From Liquidambar formosana (taxonomy: Eukaryota; Streptophyta; Magnoliopsida; Saxifragales; Altingiaceae), in contig CM077832.1 of NCBI GenBank assembly GCA_039720395.1, positions 1,116,001 through 1,180,000 on the forward strand: DNA of 64,000 nt, in the 5' to 3' direction. This document shows, piece after piece, positions 13,301 through 26,158 of this stretch (within the stretch, counting starts at the first letter, position 1; the number at the start of each line of letters is the position of its first letter). The notes under the pieces are model-generated. The model was given only the letters and a program-made list of their open reading frames with translations. It was not told where the DNA came from and searched no databases. The position numbers and the translations under genes are program-made.

Positions 13301-15509
13301 GATGATACTTTTATCTAGACTCAATTATATGCAAGTGCAATTTGAAGATTAAAATTTTTGTCCAGTCTCTTTGATGCTAATTTTGTGACAATTTGCCAAC
13401 CTAAGCTTGACTTCCACCCAGAAAAGTGCCAATACGTGATTTATGGAATAGATGTGTCTTGATAGTAGAGACTAGAGACTAGAGACTTCACCCTTGCTAT
13501 GTTCTCAATAGAATTTGATCAGAGGTAATAAAAATTGGGAAAGAATAAAAGGGGGTGCCAATGAGAGTAATTTGAACCCTAAAGAACATCTAGAATTCTA
13601 AATCCTCTGATCCACGTAAAGGATTGTCATGGATCAAGGTGATCTATATAAGCTGAATCTAGAGAGACATGCATTTTGGAAGGGACTAGTCTAACACCAG
13701 AAGGAATAAAGGGAAACATCAGTCTAATACCACAAGAAATATGCAGAAAGACAATACAGTGATGCCTGTAGACATATGAGCACCAACTCTGGTGACAAGT
13801 ACCAAGTGACAATGGTTATGACACAATAATGACTGACATTAATATTTGAAATTACGTAGCCTAAAAATCGATTTCAAGAAACTGATGAAAAGGATCATGA
13901 AGCTTAAGCAGATAATGTTCTTCATTAGCAGCTTCCAGGAAATGTTAGCCTCTTATGATTTGGAACAGTTCAAGTAAGGTGTTTGGTCACTATTTCCCAA
14001 AAACCCACTCATACAAAGGGATAGAAGGAAAAATGGCACCGAAGGTGGGATGATAATTTTACCCTAGCAAATAATTGGGATGCAGGTCAATCAATTGTCT
14101 CAACATGCTTACTAGATATTTACATCATCAACCTGAAAATGACCGTTTACCGTTTCCCACTGTGTAAAACGCAAAGAATAGCCATTATGTTAGCCAGGGA
14201 GAGAACAAACATGGGCAGCTGAAATAGTTTGTATAGGCTACACAGCTACATAGAATGAAAAGATGACAAATTCACACCACTAGGATGTTATAAACTTAAA
14301 ACTCTCTCCTCGGGTCAAAAGGTGTTTGGAATCTTGAAAAGGAAGAAGTAAAGAAACATTGGTTACCACTGACTCTTCTAAGTTGAGGTTGAGGCCCTTC
14401 ATTAAAGGTTCAAAGGTTTTTTCTTTTTTTTTGAGCAAGAACAATGTAAATGATGGCAGTTTTAGAAAATGGAGGCTGTGCCAATTGCATTCTTGTGAAT
14501 AGACATTCCTTATGGCTTTGCTGTTTTTCAAAGAGATCTCGGATTGAAATAATGCAGTTATAAGAACTTGGCAAAAATTTCAACTATAGAAGGTACTACG
14601 CTTTTCTATTCATGAGTACCAAGAATTGTGAAAGCAAAGCTCAGCAGATACTGTAATTTTGAGTGATAGTGAAAAGCAAAGAGGAAAAAGGATGATGGAT
14701 GAAATCCTTGAAATGAAAACTCATAAATAAATAAGAAAACGAAATGGTATCGAAGAGAGAATTTGTGGAGAAAAAAAATGCTGAAATGGGTTTCCAAGAG
14801 TAAATGAGGTTGATCTAAATGGGTGATATTTTGAAGTGGAAACTTGGAAAATAAGTTTTTACACCGACATAAGGATGCAGGTGAAAGAGCATGTATCAGA
14901 CAGCTAGATGTAATAAGTAATTGCCCCATTCTGTGCACAAAGTAAAGACATCTTAGATAATCAATAAACCTTACTAGATCTAAGAGAAAATTGAACAAGA
15001 ATGACTATGAAACTTTATGTTTATTTTCACAAACAAGCTGATCACCACTCCATCCAGACCTAAGAAGAGCAAAATAATTAAAGATGCCTTACATTATAAT
15101 CAACACACCTCTGAATTAAACAAGAAGTTAAGCCCAAACCCAAGCTATTTTGGCTCTGCACAGGTCCACCTGCACATTCCATACCACAAGCATCACAAAG
15201 GTAATTAAAACCTCTAAAATTTATACAATATAGCTGTCCAAAATAGGGGAGATAAAAAAGGACCCAGAAGCACCTGTATATGGAGACTTGGGGTCAAGCT
15301 GTTCACAAAAAGAAGGGGCAAGGCAAACCAAATCCAGTCCCTATGAATGCTCAGGTATCTCTTTCCTCACTTTTTTTTATCCTTTTTTTTTTTTGCAATT
15401 ATACAGTACAGAAACCATTAAAACAAAAAACTCAGCCTCTCAACAATGCTAAATTCTTTAATGCTCACCCCAAATTCTCTCCCTTTATAACCTCTACTTC
15501 ACCCCAAAT
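9919..15509. other. Intergenic region downstream of TCP20; no gene seen
   Basis: This stretch is less repeat-dense than most of the window. The part nearest 15509 should include the TCP20 3' UTR. The longest open frame (minus strand, 14606-14998) has no recognisable domain and low-complexity F/L/S-rich composition. A 65-bp tandem pair lies at 10591-10718. (CT)n at 10330-10358 and purine runs at 11800-11850 are the other simple repeats. Confidence 0.55.
10591..10718. repeat. Two-copy tandem repeat, ~65-bp period
   Basis: The segment with core ATCCCTAGTCTCTTCC followed by ACAAGAAGAAGAGAGA and ATCATCATGAC occurs at 10591-10652 and again at 10656-10718 with few differences. Confidence 0.85.
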
Positions 15510-16430
15510 CTATTGTCCTGACCCTTGAGAATCATCCTTAGCAGAAGGTTGCTGCTGGTGGTGCTGATGCTGATGCTGATGTTGGTGTTGATGCTGGTGC
15601 TGATGCTGCTGTTGCTGGTGCAGTCTGCCTTGCCCCATCTGCTGGTAAATCTGGCTCAAGGCTTGAGGGTTCAAAACCCCAATATGACCATCCTGAGATA
15701 ACCCAAGCTCCAATCCAGGTAGCTGCTGGCTAGCACCACCCAAAATTGAAGTAAAACTCATAGGACCCAGATTGGTGGCTGGCAAGTCAAACCCAGGGAA
15801 CCCAATTTTTTGCAGGTAATTAGAACTTTCCGTCCCCAAATTTGGTGCTGATGGACCAGATGATGACTGAAACCCAAACCCACTGACAGGGGGCCATATC
15901 CCTGTGGCCACATGGGGTCTCCCCAAATTTCCACCTACCATTGTCCAACTGGTCCTACTACTTCCTGACCCAATACTGGACCCCCCTAATTCATCAATCT
16001 TTTGATGCAATCCAGCTGATAAAGAAGCCCCCTGTTGTGAAACAGAGCCCCCTGCCGCTGCTAAAGCCGACGCCGGTATCGTTCCGGTCCCCGTTGCCGC
16101 GATTATCGATGGCTCCGCCTGCTGCAACAGCCACTGTATGGTTTCACCATCAGATTTATGACCCAATTCTCTGGTCAATTGGAAAATCCTTGCTGCACAG
16201 AGTGCTGGCATCCTTATTCTCCTCCCCCTGCCTTCCACCTTTGTATGCCTATCCTTGTTTGAACTTCTCTTGGGCGCTAGTTGCTTCTTCCCTTCTTCTT
16301 TGTCTGCAATCACAATCTGAAAGTCTTTGATTTCAGCTGGCTTGTTATCACCCATGTTTGGTTGTTGTGTGGGGAGGCTCAAGAAGTTTGGTACTTCCTG
16401 TGGTGGCTGCTTTGAGCCCTTGGGATCCAT
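15510..16430 (-). CDS. TCP20: Class I TCP transcription factor, TCP20 orthologue
   Basis: An intronless 306-residue protein. I start it at the ATG at 16430 (MDPK, the usual TCP20 start), not at the in-frame ATG six codons upstream. Residues ~33-41 (EIKDFQIVI) are the TCP20-type leader. Residues ~54-108 are the TCP domain: basic part [20 protein letters not shown], then helix-loop-helix with [19 protein letters not shown] and [15 protein letters not shown]. Its basic region has the short class I (PCF) form. The C-terminal half is Ser/Gly-rich, with conserved [14 protein letters not shown] and LGLSQDG/VLNPQ blocks, and ends KDDSQGSG. Residues ~271-294 are a Gln/His alternation. TCP20 binds GCCCR-type promoter sites in the nucleus and links cell division, growth and nitrate responses in Arabidopsis. 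The next gene upstream is YSL6, as in Arabidopsis. Confidence 0.95.
   Translation of the reverse strand: MDPKGSKQPPQEVPNFLSLPTQQPNMGDNKPAEIKDFQIVIADKEEGKKQLAPKRSSNKDRHTKVEGRGRRIRMPALCAARIFQLTRELGHKSDGETIQWLLQQAEPSIIAATGTGTIPASALAAAGGSVSQQGASLSAGLHQKIDELGGSSIGSGSSRTSWTMVGGNLGRPHVATGIWPPVSGFGFQSSSGPSAPNLGTESSNYLQKIGFPGFDLPATNLGPMSFTSILGGASQQLPGLELGLSQDGHIGVLNPQALSQIYQQMGQGRLHQQQQHQHQHQHQHQHQHQHHQQQPSAKDDSQGSGQ
15548..15622 (-). repeat. Coding microsatellite for the TCP20 Gln/His tract
   Basis: A run of imperfect CAGCAT/CAACAC-type hexanucleotides encodes about seven His-Gln pairs flanked by Gln runs, just before the conserved acidic C-terminal tail. It keeps the frame and is a likely site of length variation between alleles. 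Confidence 0.85.
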
Positions 16431-16700
16431 GAAACAGGCCAAAACCAAAAATTAAAATTAAAAAATAAAAAATAAATAAAAAGGAGTCCTCTTTGATTGA
16501 AGAAGGTGACCCTGAAAAAGTCCTAGACTTTCATGAGTTTTTCACTGTTTTTGGTAAGGAATAAGAGACAAAACTAAATAAATAAATATTGAAAATCCAA
16601 TGTACCCATGTCAAAATTACTCTCACTCTCTCTCTCCTCACTCTCTCTCTCTCTCTACATTCTTACCTCTTTTTTCACTGTAGTTGGTTTTGACTATCCA
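16431..16700 (-). promoter_or_regulatory. TCP20 5' flank with GA-repeat tract
   Basis: Upstream of the start codon, 16621-16658 is an interrupted CT run on the plus strand, so GA-rich on the gene strand. GAGA runs near start sites are known binding sites for plant BPC proteins. No clear TATA box was identified, and the transcription start is unknown. Confidence 0.35.
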
Positions 16701-18375
16701 GATTTGAAAGAATCCTCAAAAACACTTTAACTGCCAAATTTCACCACCTCTCAGACACTCCATTAAAGAGCCCCATTCCCACATTCCATGAATTTCCCAC
16801 TCATTATTTCTCTACCCCCCTGCATGCTATTATTGCAAACACCAACATATGATGCCATCTCTTGTAAGGGACTCAAAAATGCCTATGTGGGTGCTTGAGA
16901 GACTGACACCTGGAAGCACATGAATGGGTAGTGGGGTTGCTTCTAACCCACTCTAGGCCCATCCTTAAAGATATATTTAAATAAATAATTAAATAGAATT
17001 TAAAGAAAGAAAATAAATAATGGAATCAGCAACCACTAAAAGAGATGGACTAGAGGGACTGGTGTTGCAGTTTATGAGATTGAAAAGGGTGTGAGTTTTT
17101 TATTTGTTTTTCTGTTTGGAGATACTACCTTAGTGGGCCATGGACAGTGGGTTTCTGACAGTTTTATGGGCCCCCATCTATAGAATCCCCATATTCCCAT
17201 CTTCCATGCGAGTGAAATGTATAGGACTATAGGGGTTTGATTCACTCGGAACTTTCCTTTGGAACCTTCAATCACGGGTTGACACACATTAGCCAAAAGC
17301 AAGAATAATGTAAGAATATGTTTCAAAACAAAAGCAAACGTTTAGGGGTCTGTCTGCCGTGAGAAACTGCGGATGCCCTCATCCCATTTTTTTGAATTCT
17401 TTTTTTTTTTTTAAAATTACTATTTTGGATATATTATCTAAAGCATGTGTCACGCCGATATATTAATTCAATAAAAAATAAATTAACATGAGATTACATG
17501 CATGGTCAAAGTTGATAAAATTTTTTGATCATATTTATGAATGAGATGTATTCTAAATTTTGATTGACGTGTGTGATCAAATCATAAGAAATTTTTTAAA
17601 AATTTCATTAATGCGGTTTTATAATTGGGAGCCTTAACAAATCCTCTTTCCAATGCTCAAAGATTTTTATTTTTTATTTTTGACAAAAGAGTATAAAATG
17701 CAATGAAAATCCAGGCATGGTGTATCCCATCCTTGTAAGGGTCAGCTGGGTTTTTTGGAAAGGGATTGGGAGGATCTAGTTTAAGCAGTTGAGTGTAAGG
17801 TCGGTACCCAAAAGAAAAAATGAAAAATAAAATAAGGGGAAATTGAGAGAGAGAAGAATACTTTGTTTTGTCAGAAATGCACACTTGTCAAAATAATTAA
17901 ACCCTAAGTTTTGAGTGGATAGCAATAACAACTCAAGAAAATGACAGGAAGTCCCTTGAATTTCTCCCATGACAAAGATGCCCAATTTCTTAAAGAGGGT
18001 AGCCCCATTTTTCAATTCTGCTCTGAAAGCGATTTTCTATGTTTGTATATGATAATAGAATAATAATATATGCCCAACCCTAATATGGGGAGGAGAATAA
18101 GAATTGTTGAGGTAGGTGCATGTGTTTGTGTGCGATTTGTACCATTCATAATCTAATGGGTGAAATTCCTAAATGTTTGGCCACCAAAACTCCAATATAA
18201 CAAGTTATATATATATATATTGAAGATGTCAAAAAAAGAAAAAGAAAAAAAAGATGCCCTTCAAACTAGAAGGTATACTATTAATATGATGAAAGTGCCA
18301 TATTAAACTTGAAAATTGAATTCATTACTCACATATGTATAGGTGGACACCATAAATTTTACATCTATGAAATAT

Positions 18376-18413
<38 letters not shown>

Positions 18414-19715
18414 GTCCATTTTTAGGGATTTGTGTGATACCCTTCGTTAACATATGAAGTATCATGGTTTTATTTCTTTTAAAATTTATGCAATATAAAA
18501 ATATTCACTCGACAAGTGAGGAACTACTAAACTATTATGTCATCAACTATTTTCTAATTAGTTATGCTTTATGCCAGACTCTTGAATGGAAACCCCTATG
18601 GTAAGCTATGGTGGTCAGTTTTTTTTTTTTTTTTTTTTAAATCTTCTATTAATTAATATGTAAAATCCAAGAAATGGTAGACCCAACAATTGAAATTTCT
18701 ACCTAACAAGTTTAATAGTCCGCGAAGCACTAGATTATCCCATATCATTTAGAATTAGAGTGATTATGGAGGGTAATTAGTTCAAAGTTCATTGTCAAAA
18801 TTCAAAAGTTTGCAAGTTGATATGATCATTGTTTCCCCTTTAAACTGTAGAAGAACTACAATTAAATCTAAAGGGAGGGGAATTAAACTTAAGTCGGTCA
18901 TACTTTTGCGAAATCGCTTCCACGACGAAGACACGTCACATAATTTCCATTCTTTTCAATATTAAAAGGAGACACATTTAGTAAAGAAAAAAAAAACTGG
19001 CAAACAGTCAAAGTAAAGCTGTTCAATTGATTTCCATTGCATGGAAAAACCATGCAGTTCTTGGTCACTATAGTGGGAGATTCATTATTATTTTTTCCCC
19101 TTTTATTTTTCAACTTTTTTCTTTCATCATTCTCTCAACTTGATTACTAAGCAACTTGAGAGGGTATTTTTGTATGAGTCACAGAAGGGTGTGAGAGTAT
19201 GGCTTCTTCTTCTTTTTTTCTTTTTTTTTTTTCTCTTCCTTTTTCTTTTTAAATTTTTTAGCTTTGCTTTGATGTGGAGAAGACCAATTCATTGTTGTGT
19301 GATGATAATAATGGTAGGATGGGGTATGTGTGTGTTGGTGATTGAATTGCTGGTCACATGTGTTTCCCATCTTGGAGACAAAGGAGGCCCCTCTTTGAAA
19401 GCTAGCTGTTGAAATATCATCCCAAAAACCACAGAAATTCAAAGCTTGAATGGGAAAAAGATCTTGCTTTCATATGGTTTTTAAGACATTTTTTTCTATA
19501 AGAGATAAGCTTAGATCTATGTTTGTCTTAATCATTTAAGCTTCCTACTCCAATCTTTTTCAAACTTTTGTATAGCCCAATTGAATTACAAGGGACTAGG
19601 GAGATGGTGGTATATGATGGAATCAAGCCCCAATCAACCCAACCATTTCTAGTAATTTCCTATCAATCGCATGGGCTATGGTTAATACTTAAATAATTTT
19701 CTAATCAAACCACTA

Positions 19716-19763
<48 letters not shown>

Positions 19764-19971
19764 GGGCCCTTCTCTCTCTTCTTGTTGGGCCCTCTTAGTT
19801 TTAATCAGATAAGAATCTTCCGAGTATTTCCCCAAAAAAAATATAAAATAAAACAAAATAAGAATCTTGTGTGTAAAATTTTAAGGATGCCCAATCATGA
19901 GAAGCCACCAAAGCAAGGAGTAAAGATTTTCAAATATTCCGAATAGTAATTTTCCCCATTGTTGGTTGGCC

Positions 19972-20002
<31 letters not shown>

Positions 20003-21167
20003 AATTAACACTTGTCCATCGTGGTTGGGCTTTCTTATAATTTTCGGTAATAAGATTGTGACCTGAATATTTTTAATTTCTTTTGTCTTAAAATCTCCAA
20101 CACCACCACTTAACCCGATGGCCTAGTTGGTATCTCCTCTTTTTATTGGAGAAGGTACTGGTGGAATTAGTCCTATTAGAATTGAATGACTATGTTTATT
20201 TATCAGCCTAACACTGCCATTTTAAGTATGGATCAGCCATGATTGGCGTTGAGACATTTGTATTTTAGCTTTGGGCATAATTGCCACATCTCCTTGTCAG
20301 CCAGAATTCAGCTTGATCTATTTATCAGGTGGTACCTGTGTGTGCATGAACCACAATGATGCACAAAAAGCCACAAATCAATGCCCATTTTTCATCATAC
20401 TAGCATTTCATACACACACACACAGTCAATACGTTTGCGTTTTTTAATGTCAAAATTGACACAGTAAACGTTTGTGGTTGCAGTAGAAAAAAAATAAAAT
20501 AAAAACCACAACATACCCCCAACAGAAAGCAAGCTGCATAGGTTGCCTACCAATACGTGGGATTTGTGGGAAAATATTTGATCCTTAAAATTTTTTCTCT
20601 TTGGGAAGAAAATGTGTAATCCATAGTATATTGAGGAATATACTTTTTAGAAATTGTCGAACAATTATAATTGGACTGTCCTGATTGTTTTGGTGGTAGG
20701 TTTGGTGTATCAGTTAGTTTTTTGGGTCTGGCGGTATTTGGTAAGAAGGTGTACTAATCTCTTTGGAATCTTAACAGTAAAGTTTTCTATGGTTATAATG
20801 AATATTAAAATAAATAAATAAAATTATAGTTGGACTTAGCATAAACACCTCTATAAAATTAATATTCCTTTTTCCATTTCTTTTCCCAGGTAAATAATGA
20901 TACTACTATATTTGCAAAGTCTAGAAACATTTTTTAGCAACAGTATTTTTTTATTTTTTTATTATTATAGTACCCATCAACTATTTCAATTTTTTTTTTC
21001 AATTTTCTAAAGACATTGCCGACATTCAAACCCTAATTTTCAATATATATACTTATAAGAGGAAGAGAGATACAATCATATTAGTTCCGAGCAAGTTTTC
21101 TGAGTAACACTAGAAAAGTGTTAAATCAAATAGCTTACATGCAAATACACTATCTTATCTCTTGAAA
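16701..21167. other. Intergenic; no gene seen
   Basis: AT-rich sequence without recognisable coding exons. It includes (AT)n near 18209-18220 and 18389-18412, T runs near 18620 and 19215, (CT)n at 19719-19759 and an A run near 19973. Near 20119 there is TGGCCTAGTTGG, which matches a Pol III A-box and could be a remnant of a tRNA-derived SINE, but no good B-box or ends were found. Confidence 0.5.
19719..19759. repeat. (CT)n microsatellite
   Basis: About 41 bp of uninterrupted TC repeat, followed by two copies of a short TTGTTGGGCCCT unit. Confidence 0.95.
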
Positions 21168-21533
21168 AAGATTTATATGTAATTGTGATATGACTGATAT
21201 GATATCACAAACCAATGAGAGTAAAGTGAGATTGTCATATACTTTTTGACCTCACAATCTCATTTTACTTCATTCTCATTGGGTTGCGACACTACTTAAC
21301 TGTCCCAAGAGAGTTACTCCAGTTGGTAAGACGAGAGCCCCTCTATTCTATCAACTTGGATTCGATTCTTTTGGGAAGCATTTTAGGAAATAATTCTTGA
21401 ATGTACCAAACTGATGTGGGGGAGTGCGTCCTTAAGATCGCCTAGAAAAGGATTTAATCGAGGTCCGCATAAGCTGGCCTGGACACTCTAACCATCAAAC
21501 CCAAAAAAAAGACACTACTTGGCCATGTCATTG
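21168..21533. mobile_element. Foldback MITE interrupted by a SINE
   Basis: The left arm (GTAATTGTGATATG, then GATATCACAAACCAATGAGA) is the inverted complement of the right arm (TCTCATTGGGTTGCGACACTACTTGGCCATG), once the SINE at 21298-21510 and one TSD copy are removed. The same family occurs intact at about 46213-46413 and 58480-58640. Outer limits are approximate and no TSD was read. Confidence 0.65.
21298..21510 (+). mobile_element. tRNA-derived SINE with 10-bp TSD
   Basis: A 213-bp insertion flanked by GACACTACTT at 21288-21297 and 21511-21520. It has a Pol III-like A-box (TTACTCCAGTTGGTAAGAC) and B-box (GATTCGATTC) about 35 bp apart. The 3' body contains the plant SINE-like segment TCGAGGTCCGCATAAGCTGG, and the element ends in an A8 tail. 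It sits inside the right arm of a foldback MITE, so it is younger than that element. Orientation is plus, from the internal promoter and the tail. Confidence 0.85.
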
Positions 21534-23392
21534 TTTTTTCTGGAAGATTCACTCTATTTCCCTTTTTCTCTCTCTCCAATTTTTATGACATCATATGTTT
21601 CTCCTTTATTATTTTTTATTTCATTTAATGTTTGCTTTTATTAGTGGACTCACTGTTGAGATTAGGAGCAATGAAAATGGGGGGAAAAGGTTAGCTCCTC
21701 CACATTAATTGGGAACCACAGCAACCAATCACTGAGCTCCAATAAAACCAGAATCTCTAACCAAATGGGTCGTTTTGATAAGATGACCCTCACCATTATC
21801 CTCATGTCACATCTCTCCTATGAACAGCATACCTTTCTTTTCCTTTTAATTTTATTTTTGTTTTCTTTTATTCTTTTCTTTTGTGTCTCTTTAATTGCTT
21901 CTTCGTTACGGAGTAATATTTAATTTTTGATTCAAAATTTTAATGACCCACGTTTTCTATCAAATTAAATGATTTAATTTACAAAGTAATTTCATAGTAT
22001 CTTATTACATACAATACATAATAGTCATTTTGATCTAATAATAATTTATGATCATTGTGAAATAGACGATATGATGTAAATTCAAATTATGTTCAGTGTT
22101 TATAAATGGAATAGAATCAATGGATAATTTTTGTACATAATTTTTCGTATGTTTACATCTAAAAAAATCCAGTTGTTTTTGAAAAAAATGATTAATATAA
22201 TAATGAGACTAATATGATGACTTAAGAATCATAGAAAATTATATATAAAATATGTGCCTTAATCTTAACCTACTAATACACGAAATACAACCTCTAATAT
22301 AAGTGTTGATATAAGTCTTATCAACACGTGTTTACCTAATTGTCATCCTTATCTATAATATTAATTTTTATTAGGTCAGCACGTGTTAATATAAATTACA
22401 TTAATATCAAGCATTGTGAGTTGTACCATGTGCATTAGTCAAATGTACCATGTAACTCACTAATACATTATGCATAAGGTACGATTCTCAATACGAATAT
22501 TGATATGAGTAGTATTGGCATAGTACTCACCCAATCATCATCCAATATCAGTCTTGATCAGATGGATTACCCACTTATCGCAATATTTTTATGTCGGTAA
22601 GATAACCCACCAAATGGGTGGTCTAGATTGAACCCAGTGAATTTCCGATGTGATAGATTCCAATTGGGGGGGTTTTAGTGGGACCGCCCACCAATGAGAT
22701 GTCACAATCTGTCATGTGCCTGATGTGCAACCCCTTTTGTATAGGAGCGTTTGGGACTTTAGAGTCTGCTGGATGGAATTAGATTTCCTTTTCAGCATAG
22801 AGAATCTAATTTCGTAATAATTTGAAAATGTATAGTCTTCTCAATTATTTGAAACCTTTTACCCAAAAAAAAAAAAAAAATTTATTTGAAAATTTTAATT
22901 TGAAAACTTATATGTACTGTCATCTACCTTCTACCAATCCTAATCCTGCACCTGCATTGCACCATTCCAGTCTTGACCTTCAAATTTTTTTTTTTCCTTT
23001 TTTCTTTCTCCTTTTCCAATCAATTTCCATATATTTTCTAGTAAAAATAAAAGAAAACCATAATGCATATATCTTCGATCAATCCTAATAATGACTGCTA
23101 GTTTTCTAATCTAAGTGGTATTGTTTTTCGATCCCTTTCTCTTGAGACTAGTTACTAATAAAATTTATTTTGAACATTAGCAAAGGGTATGATGTTCTTA
23201 TCCTTGTTTTAGAGAATTATTCAGACAAAAAATTGTGAATAATAATCTTACCCTCAGTTTCAAAAGATTAGTCAAACTAAAAGTTTAAATATCCTTGCTG
23301 ATGAGAAAACAAATAAATAAAATTCAAAATTCATGGGAGAGACTTAACCCATGAGATAGAATGCATAATTTAGACCTCCTTCAAACCCCCCC

Positions 23393-23437
<45 letters not shown>

Positions 23438-25325
23438 ACCCCCAATTTAGTGTAAAAATTCATGACGACTCGGTCTGTGGCCACACGTAGCCTTTTATTC
23501 TAGTGACACCTTCACTTTTGGTGCCCTTTTTCACCACATGTCACTGCACTGAGGTTAGACTAGCCTCCCCAAAACCGGCACCCTCTGTGAGTCGAACACC
23601 CCAACTCAAATGTAGGGCTGTCATTTTTCAATTTGACCAAATGATAGAAAAAAATAAAATTCCACAAAACTCACTCTTTACATTGGGCCATCGTGGTTAA
23701 GTGTCAAATTCAAAATCCTTCTCCTACAAGGATTAAGGAGAGGAGAGAGACACCCCTAGGTCAATAAACCACTAATTAGTCTTGAGTGTATAGACTTCAT
23801 AAAATACCAGATGTTTCAAACCTAATCAATGGCCATGGAATATGGGTAAGGCCCTACAAAACCATTTTTTTTTTTTTTTTCCCGGGGGATTAAATTTTGG
23901 CAACTGAAGACCTGCTATCTACCCAAGACGATGTATAGGATAGACCTTATTGGTTGCTGGTCCCAATAGAGTGAAACTTTGAACCCAAAATTTTTGGTTT
24001 CTTATAATAGAAGTTTTGGTCCATGAGGTTCGTACGAACCGATTGGCCTCATGAAATATTATAGCCTGTAGATCAAGTCGTCCCACTTAGAATGACTCTT
24101 AGCAACAAAGCTAAGACAAATTTGGAAATCCAATAACTAATTGATCAAAAAGCTAGAGTAATTAAAAGTCATCATTTTTTGTTGGGGCCTAGGGGTGGAT
24201 GATGATGTTTTCTATTAAAGCGTCACCAGAAGTATCCAAAACTTACAGAAGCTTTACAAAAGCAGCACTTGTACATTTTTATGCCCAACACAAGTCTGAG
24301 GGCTTGCAAACGTAGACATGATGTTTGGTTGGCTTTTTTTATCAGAGTTACACTTAGATTTGGGAAAGAGACAGCGGCCCTTAGCCACCCAAAAAAAAAA
24401 AAAGAGAGAGAAAGAAATGGAAAGAGACAGGGGTCTCAATCAAATGAAGGATTAGCTAGTGGCTGGAGGCATCTGCCTCATCTGGTCTCAACCACTGGTT
24501 CAACCATTCTTAGAAATTAGTTTTTTGGTGTTTGCATGGTAACGGCTTTAATTCTTTTTCTTGATTCTTATATTGGGTACACAAGACTCAATTTATCTTC
24601 CATGGGGGATGAACCTATCCCCTCATCAATGTGTGGTAAAACATGTCTATGGAACATTATCAGAATGTATTGCCTTCGTACTCCAGCAGCATGGTGAATG
24701 CTCCACCGTATCTTTTTCAAAAATCTTAACTGGTTGACTCCAACGACTTACTTTTTCTTTTTGGCTTGTCAATTGTTAATCGGATTTTAATTAGTTAGCA
24801 TGAAAATGAGTTTCAAATTCATCTCTCTTATATGATGTTGATAGTCTAGGACATCTTCTAAGAAGTACGGATACTGATACGCGATACGATTACGATACGA
24901 CATGAAAACATCGATATAATATATAAACACGACACATCGAGGATACACCATTTAAAATCCATAATTTAAAATCTTTTGTATTGTTTTTGGAAATCTTAGT
25001 AGAATTTTTCATTGATAAAATAAGACAAAAAGGAAAAAGGAAGAAGAAAAAGAAGAAAAATAATGGAAAGAGAAAAGTTTCATATCAGAGGTCAGGCTTT
25101 GCTCTTCATTTGTTTCTCCTTCACTGATAAGGTCAAATCGACTTGCTAAAACCAACAAGATGAATTTAGCGATTTATCTTGCTTAAATGTTCCCTTCCAT
25201 AGCAATGCTATGCACAAGGTCCACAGCTATGCAAGGCTACTCACATGAAGGTTAGGTTCTCACATAGTGCGAACCCCACCTTCAGAACAGAAGGTTGGGG
25301 CAATAATGGCTTAAAAGAGTTCCAA
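21534..25325. other. Intergenic; no gene seen
   Basis: No coding exon was recognised. The stretch includes several A/T homopolymers, among them the 43-A run at 23394-23436, and a segment near 24875-24960 with repeated GATACG-type motifs that looks like degenerate transposon sequence. Confidence 0.5.
23394..23436. repeat. Poly(A) tract of 43 bases
   Basis: Uninterrupted A run preceded by a short C run. The longest homopolymer in the window. Confidence 0.95.
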
Positions 25326-25329
25326 GCGC

Positions 25330-25720
25330 ATAACATTTTTCTAAGCACCCCTTACATATTTTAAACTTTTCAAGGTTTTATGAAATATATAAAAGGTTTT
25401 CATAAAAACTGGTTGCGTTGTACATTAAAAAAATCATTTTAAACAATTTTGTAAAAAAGGTTTTTTCATAATATATCATTTAAGTTGATTTTTTTGATTA
25501 TTTTTAATGAAAATTTTTGTAAAAATGAAACAAAGACTGAACCACTTAAAAAAAAAAATTTGAAAAAAAAATTTCTTCTACCAAGTAATTCAAAATGATA
25601 TTTTTTAATGGACCATGCTTCTAGTTTTCATGAAAACCTTTACTTTCATAAAACCTTCAAAATTTTAAAGTTTATGAAAGATGCTTACGACTTTTTGTGG
25701 TGACAATAACCTTCCCCTTA
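25330..25720. mobile_element. Diverged foldback MITE of the Mutator-like family
   Basis: Shares the family core: TTTTATGAAA-TATAAAAGGTTTTCATAAAAAC on the left and its inverted counterpart GAAAACCTTTACTTTCATAAAACCTT on the right, with central arms pairing around 25500. The ends are worn and no TSD could be read. Member of the family defined at 9513-9909. Confidence 0.65.
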
Positions 25721-26158
25721 AGTTTTCCAAGTTATATTTTTTCAACCCTTCGTCATGCTTCAAACAATAACGTCATGGGGTCGGGATAGACAAGAGATAG
25801 GGTTTCAAGGTCCCTTTACAACAACATAGAATAATCATAGAAACAGGACATGATGGAAAACACGCGAAGAAAGAAAAGACATGGGATGGAATGATATTTT
25901 ACCAAAAAAATGGCAAAAGAAGAATTCATGCGCCTTTTTTCTGGCCTTAAAAGGCTTTTTCTAGTTTAAGATAAAGCAAGTGAGAAAGAGATTCATTGAT
26001 TTTTTTTTTTTTTTTTCCTTTCATAAATTCATACTCGAGACACATTGAAGACATTGCCAACCATCATACATACCAGCCATATTTACAGAACCAAGTAAGG
26101 CAATAACCATTCCAGTTCAAAGAACAGATAATTACAATGCAGCATGAGGCATCTGTGC

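Noticed and set aside
14606..14998. 130-codon minus-strand open frame downstream of TCP20
   Set aside because: Composition is F/L/S/H-rich low complexity, no domain, no splice context. Probably chance.
15941..16330. 129-codon plus-strand open frame
   Set aside because: Antisense to the TCP20 coding sequence, without a recognisable domain.
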